This document shows, piece after piece, positions 6,593 through 7,298 of a DNA stretch of 7,298 nucleotides; the stretch's first letter is position 1; each line of letters opens with the position of its first letter. The DNA comes from an uncultured Collinsella sp. (GTDB lineage Bacteria > Actinomycetota > Coriobacteriia > Coriobacteriales > Coriobacteriaceae). A program made the position numbers and the translations under genes. Location of the stretch: positions 1 to 7,298 of the forward strand of contig CABSMB010000053.1 of assembly GCA_902478705.1 (NCBI GenBank), in the 5' to 3' direction. The notes beneath the pieces are model-generated. The model searched no databases. It saw only the letters and a program-made list of their open reading frames with translations, and was not told the DNA's origin.

Positions 6593-6633
6593 AAAAACCG
6601 CCGCGAAAGGGTCCCTGGTCCCTTCGCGGCGGT
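6593..6633 (-). terminator. Intrinsic terminator of the minus-strand permease gene
   Basis: Read on the minus strand, ACCGCCGCGAAGGG (6633-6620), an 8-base loop and CCCTTTCGCGGCGGT (6611-6597, one bulged base) form a strong GC-rich stem. It is followed directly by a run of T (complement of A 6593-6597). It lies about 37 bases beyond the permease stop, the expected position. Confidence 0.85.
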
Positions 6634-6670
6634 CATACGCCTCTGATTTTGCGACGATTTTGCCCGCTTG

Positions 6671-7298
6671 TTACTCGCTGTAGCGGGTGGCGATGGCAGC
6701 TTGTACCATGCCGGCGCTCATGAGGTAGGTCACCAGGAAGTAGCCACCGTATGCTGCCAGGAAGATTGCGCAGGTGAGGCCCACGGTGCCGCCGATGCTC
6801 ATATTTCCGAAAATGCTCACCAGCTCGATGATCACCTTAAGTGCCACAAAGGAGTGCGCCAGGCCCACTGCCAGCGGGAACAGGAAGAATACCGCTTGCT
6901 GCGCCATCACCGAATGGCGAATCTGGCGGTCCTCACAGCCGATCTGTGCCAGCACACGATAGCTGCGGCTGCCGTCGGCCACATTGGAGAGCTGCTGGAT
7001 CGACAGTATCGCCGCGCACGCAACGACCAGTACAAAGCCGATGTAGATGGCTAGGTAGCTAATAAGACCGTTCATTTGCGCTGCTTGCGTGTACATCTCG
7101 GAGCGTGTGATGAAGATTCCCCACGACCCCGGCTCCTTGCCGTCAACGAGCAGATTGTCGAGCACAGTGTATTTAATGCTCTCGTCTGCCTCGGTCGTAT
7201 CCATCCCCTGTTTGTAGTTAACGAGCAGGCTACTGGAATACGGCTGCAGATTAAGTTGGGACAACAGCTCGTCGGCAACGACGACGGTACCCGGATTA
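6671..7298 (-). CDS. FtsX-like ABC transporter permease, C-terminal part (5' end outside window)
   Basis: The minus-strand frame is open from the window edge (first full codon 7297-7295) to TAA at 6673-6671, giving 208 residues. No start is needed inside the window; a TTG at 7264-7262 lies within the continuous frame and is probably just a leucine codon. An extracytoplasmic stretch is followed by three hydrophobic segments at about residues 77-100, 131-154 and 170-194, the C-terminal arrangement of FtsX/MacB-type permeases. The segment after the first helix, with SIQQLSNVADGSR (about 99-111), and the later VLAQIGCEDRQI match the style of the BceB/VraG group, where a cytoplasmic loop reports 'cell to cell' gene neighbours such as a cognate ATPase and two-component system. 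Such permeases act in antimicrobial peptide detoxification or peptide/lipid release. No partner ATPase is visible; it would lie beyond the right edge. Family level is well supported, the Bce subtype less so. Confidence 0.83.
   Translation of the reverse strand, partial: NPGTVVVADELLSQLNLQPYSSSLLVNYKQGMDTTEADESIKYTVLDNLLVDGKEPGSWGIFITRSEMYTQAAQMNGLISYLAIYIGFVLVVACAAILSIQQLSNVADGSRSYRVLAQIGCEDRQIRHSVMAQQAVFFLFPLAVGLAHSFVALKVIIELVSIFGNMSIGGTVGLTCAIFLAAYGGYFLVTYLMSAGMVQAAIATRYSE

Larger units (their letters stand above)
6131..6670. other. Convergent intergenic spacer rich in palindromes
   Basis: This 540-base region separates the 3' ends of two converging genes. It contains no credible gene, but five inverted-repeat structures in succession, listed separately. 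The parts between them (6271-6348 and 6401-6448) show only short, weak symmetries, for example AGCTAA (6308-6313) with TTAGCT (6331-6336). Confidence 0.75.

Noticed and set aside
6130..6633. CRISPR array in the palindrome-rich spacer
   Set aside because: The structures are different single inverted repeats, not a series of identical direct repeats with regular spacers, and no cas gene is present.
7262..7264. TTG at 7264-7262 as the start of the minus-strand permease gene
   Set aside because: The frame stays open upstream to the window edge and the encoded residues continue a typical permease extracytoplasmic region, so the protein is cut by the window rather than starting here.

Overview
The window looks like chromosomal DNA from a GC-rich, Gram-positive-type anaerobe. 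The GC-rich codon use, the strong AGGAGG-type ribosome binding sites, the protein families and the style of the AT-richer intergenic palindromes suggest a Coriobacteriia member, possibly Collinsella. That assignment is inference from sequence character; no database search was possible.

Layout. Bases 1-4519 hold a plus-strand operon of three genes with overlapping ends: the C-terminal part of a MarR-family repressor (1-297), then two ABC exporter half-transporters (294-2663 and 2663-4519). The two ABC proteins form a textbook asymmetric pair. The first lacks the catalytic glutamate and switch histidine but keeps a canonical signature motif. The second keeps both catalytic residues but has a degenerate signature. 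They should assemble as one heterodimeric multidrug-type exporter, probably controlled by the MarR protein. A perfect 16-bp hairpin (4549-4584) ends the operon.

Bases 4585-5098 form an AT-richer spacer. It holds a 234-bp element bounded by 47-bp imperfect inverted repeats (4644-4877), a second smaller inverted repeat (4886-4958), and a good sigma70-type promoter (5016-5044). This promoter drives a class I DAHP synthase (5099-6130), the first enzyme of the shikimate/aromatic amino acid pathway.

Bases 6131-6670 separate the DAHP synthase gene from a convergent minus-strand gene and hold no credible protein gene. The spacer is packed with five successive inverted-repeat structures: a hairpin at the DAHP synthase stop codon, a 99-nt long hairpin, a 52-bp near-perfect palindrome, a 121-bp element with 35-bp imperfect arms, and a minus-strand intrinsic terminator. 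The last gene (6671-7298, minus, running off the window) is the C-terminal part of an FtsX-like ABC permease, resembling the BceB/peptide-detoxification type.

The protein-coding content is ordinary. The less explained material is the set of intergenic palindromes, which are candidates for lineage-specific repeat families, and the large Met-rich extracellular insert of the first ABC protein. I do not see a clear new multi-gene system here.
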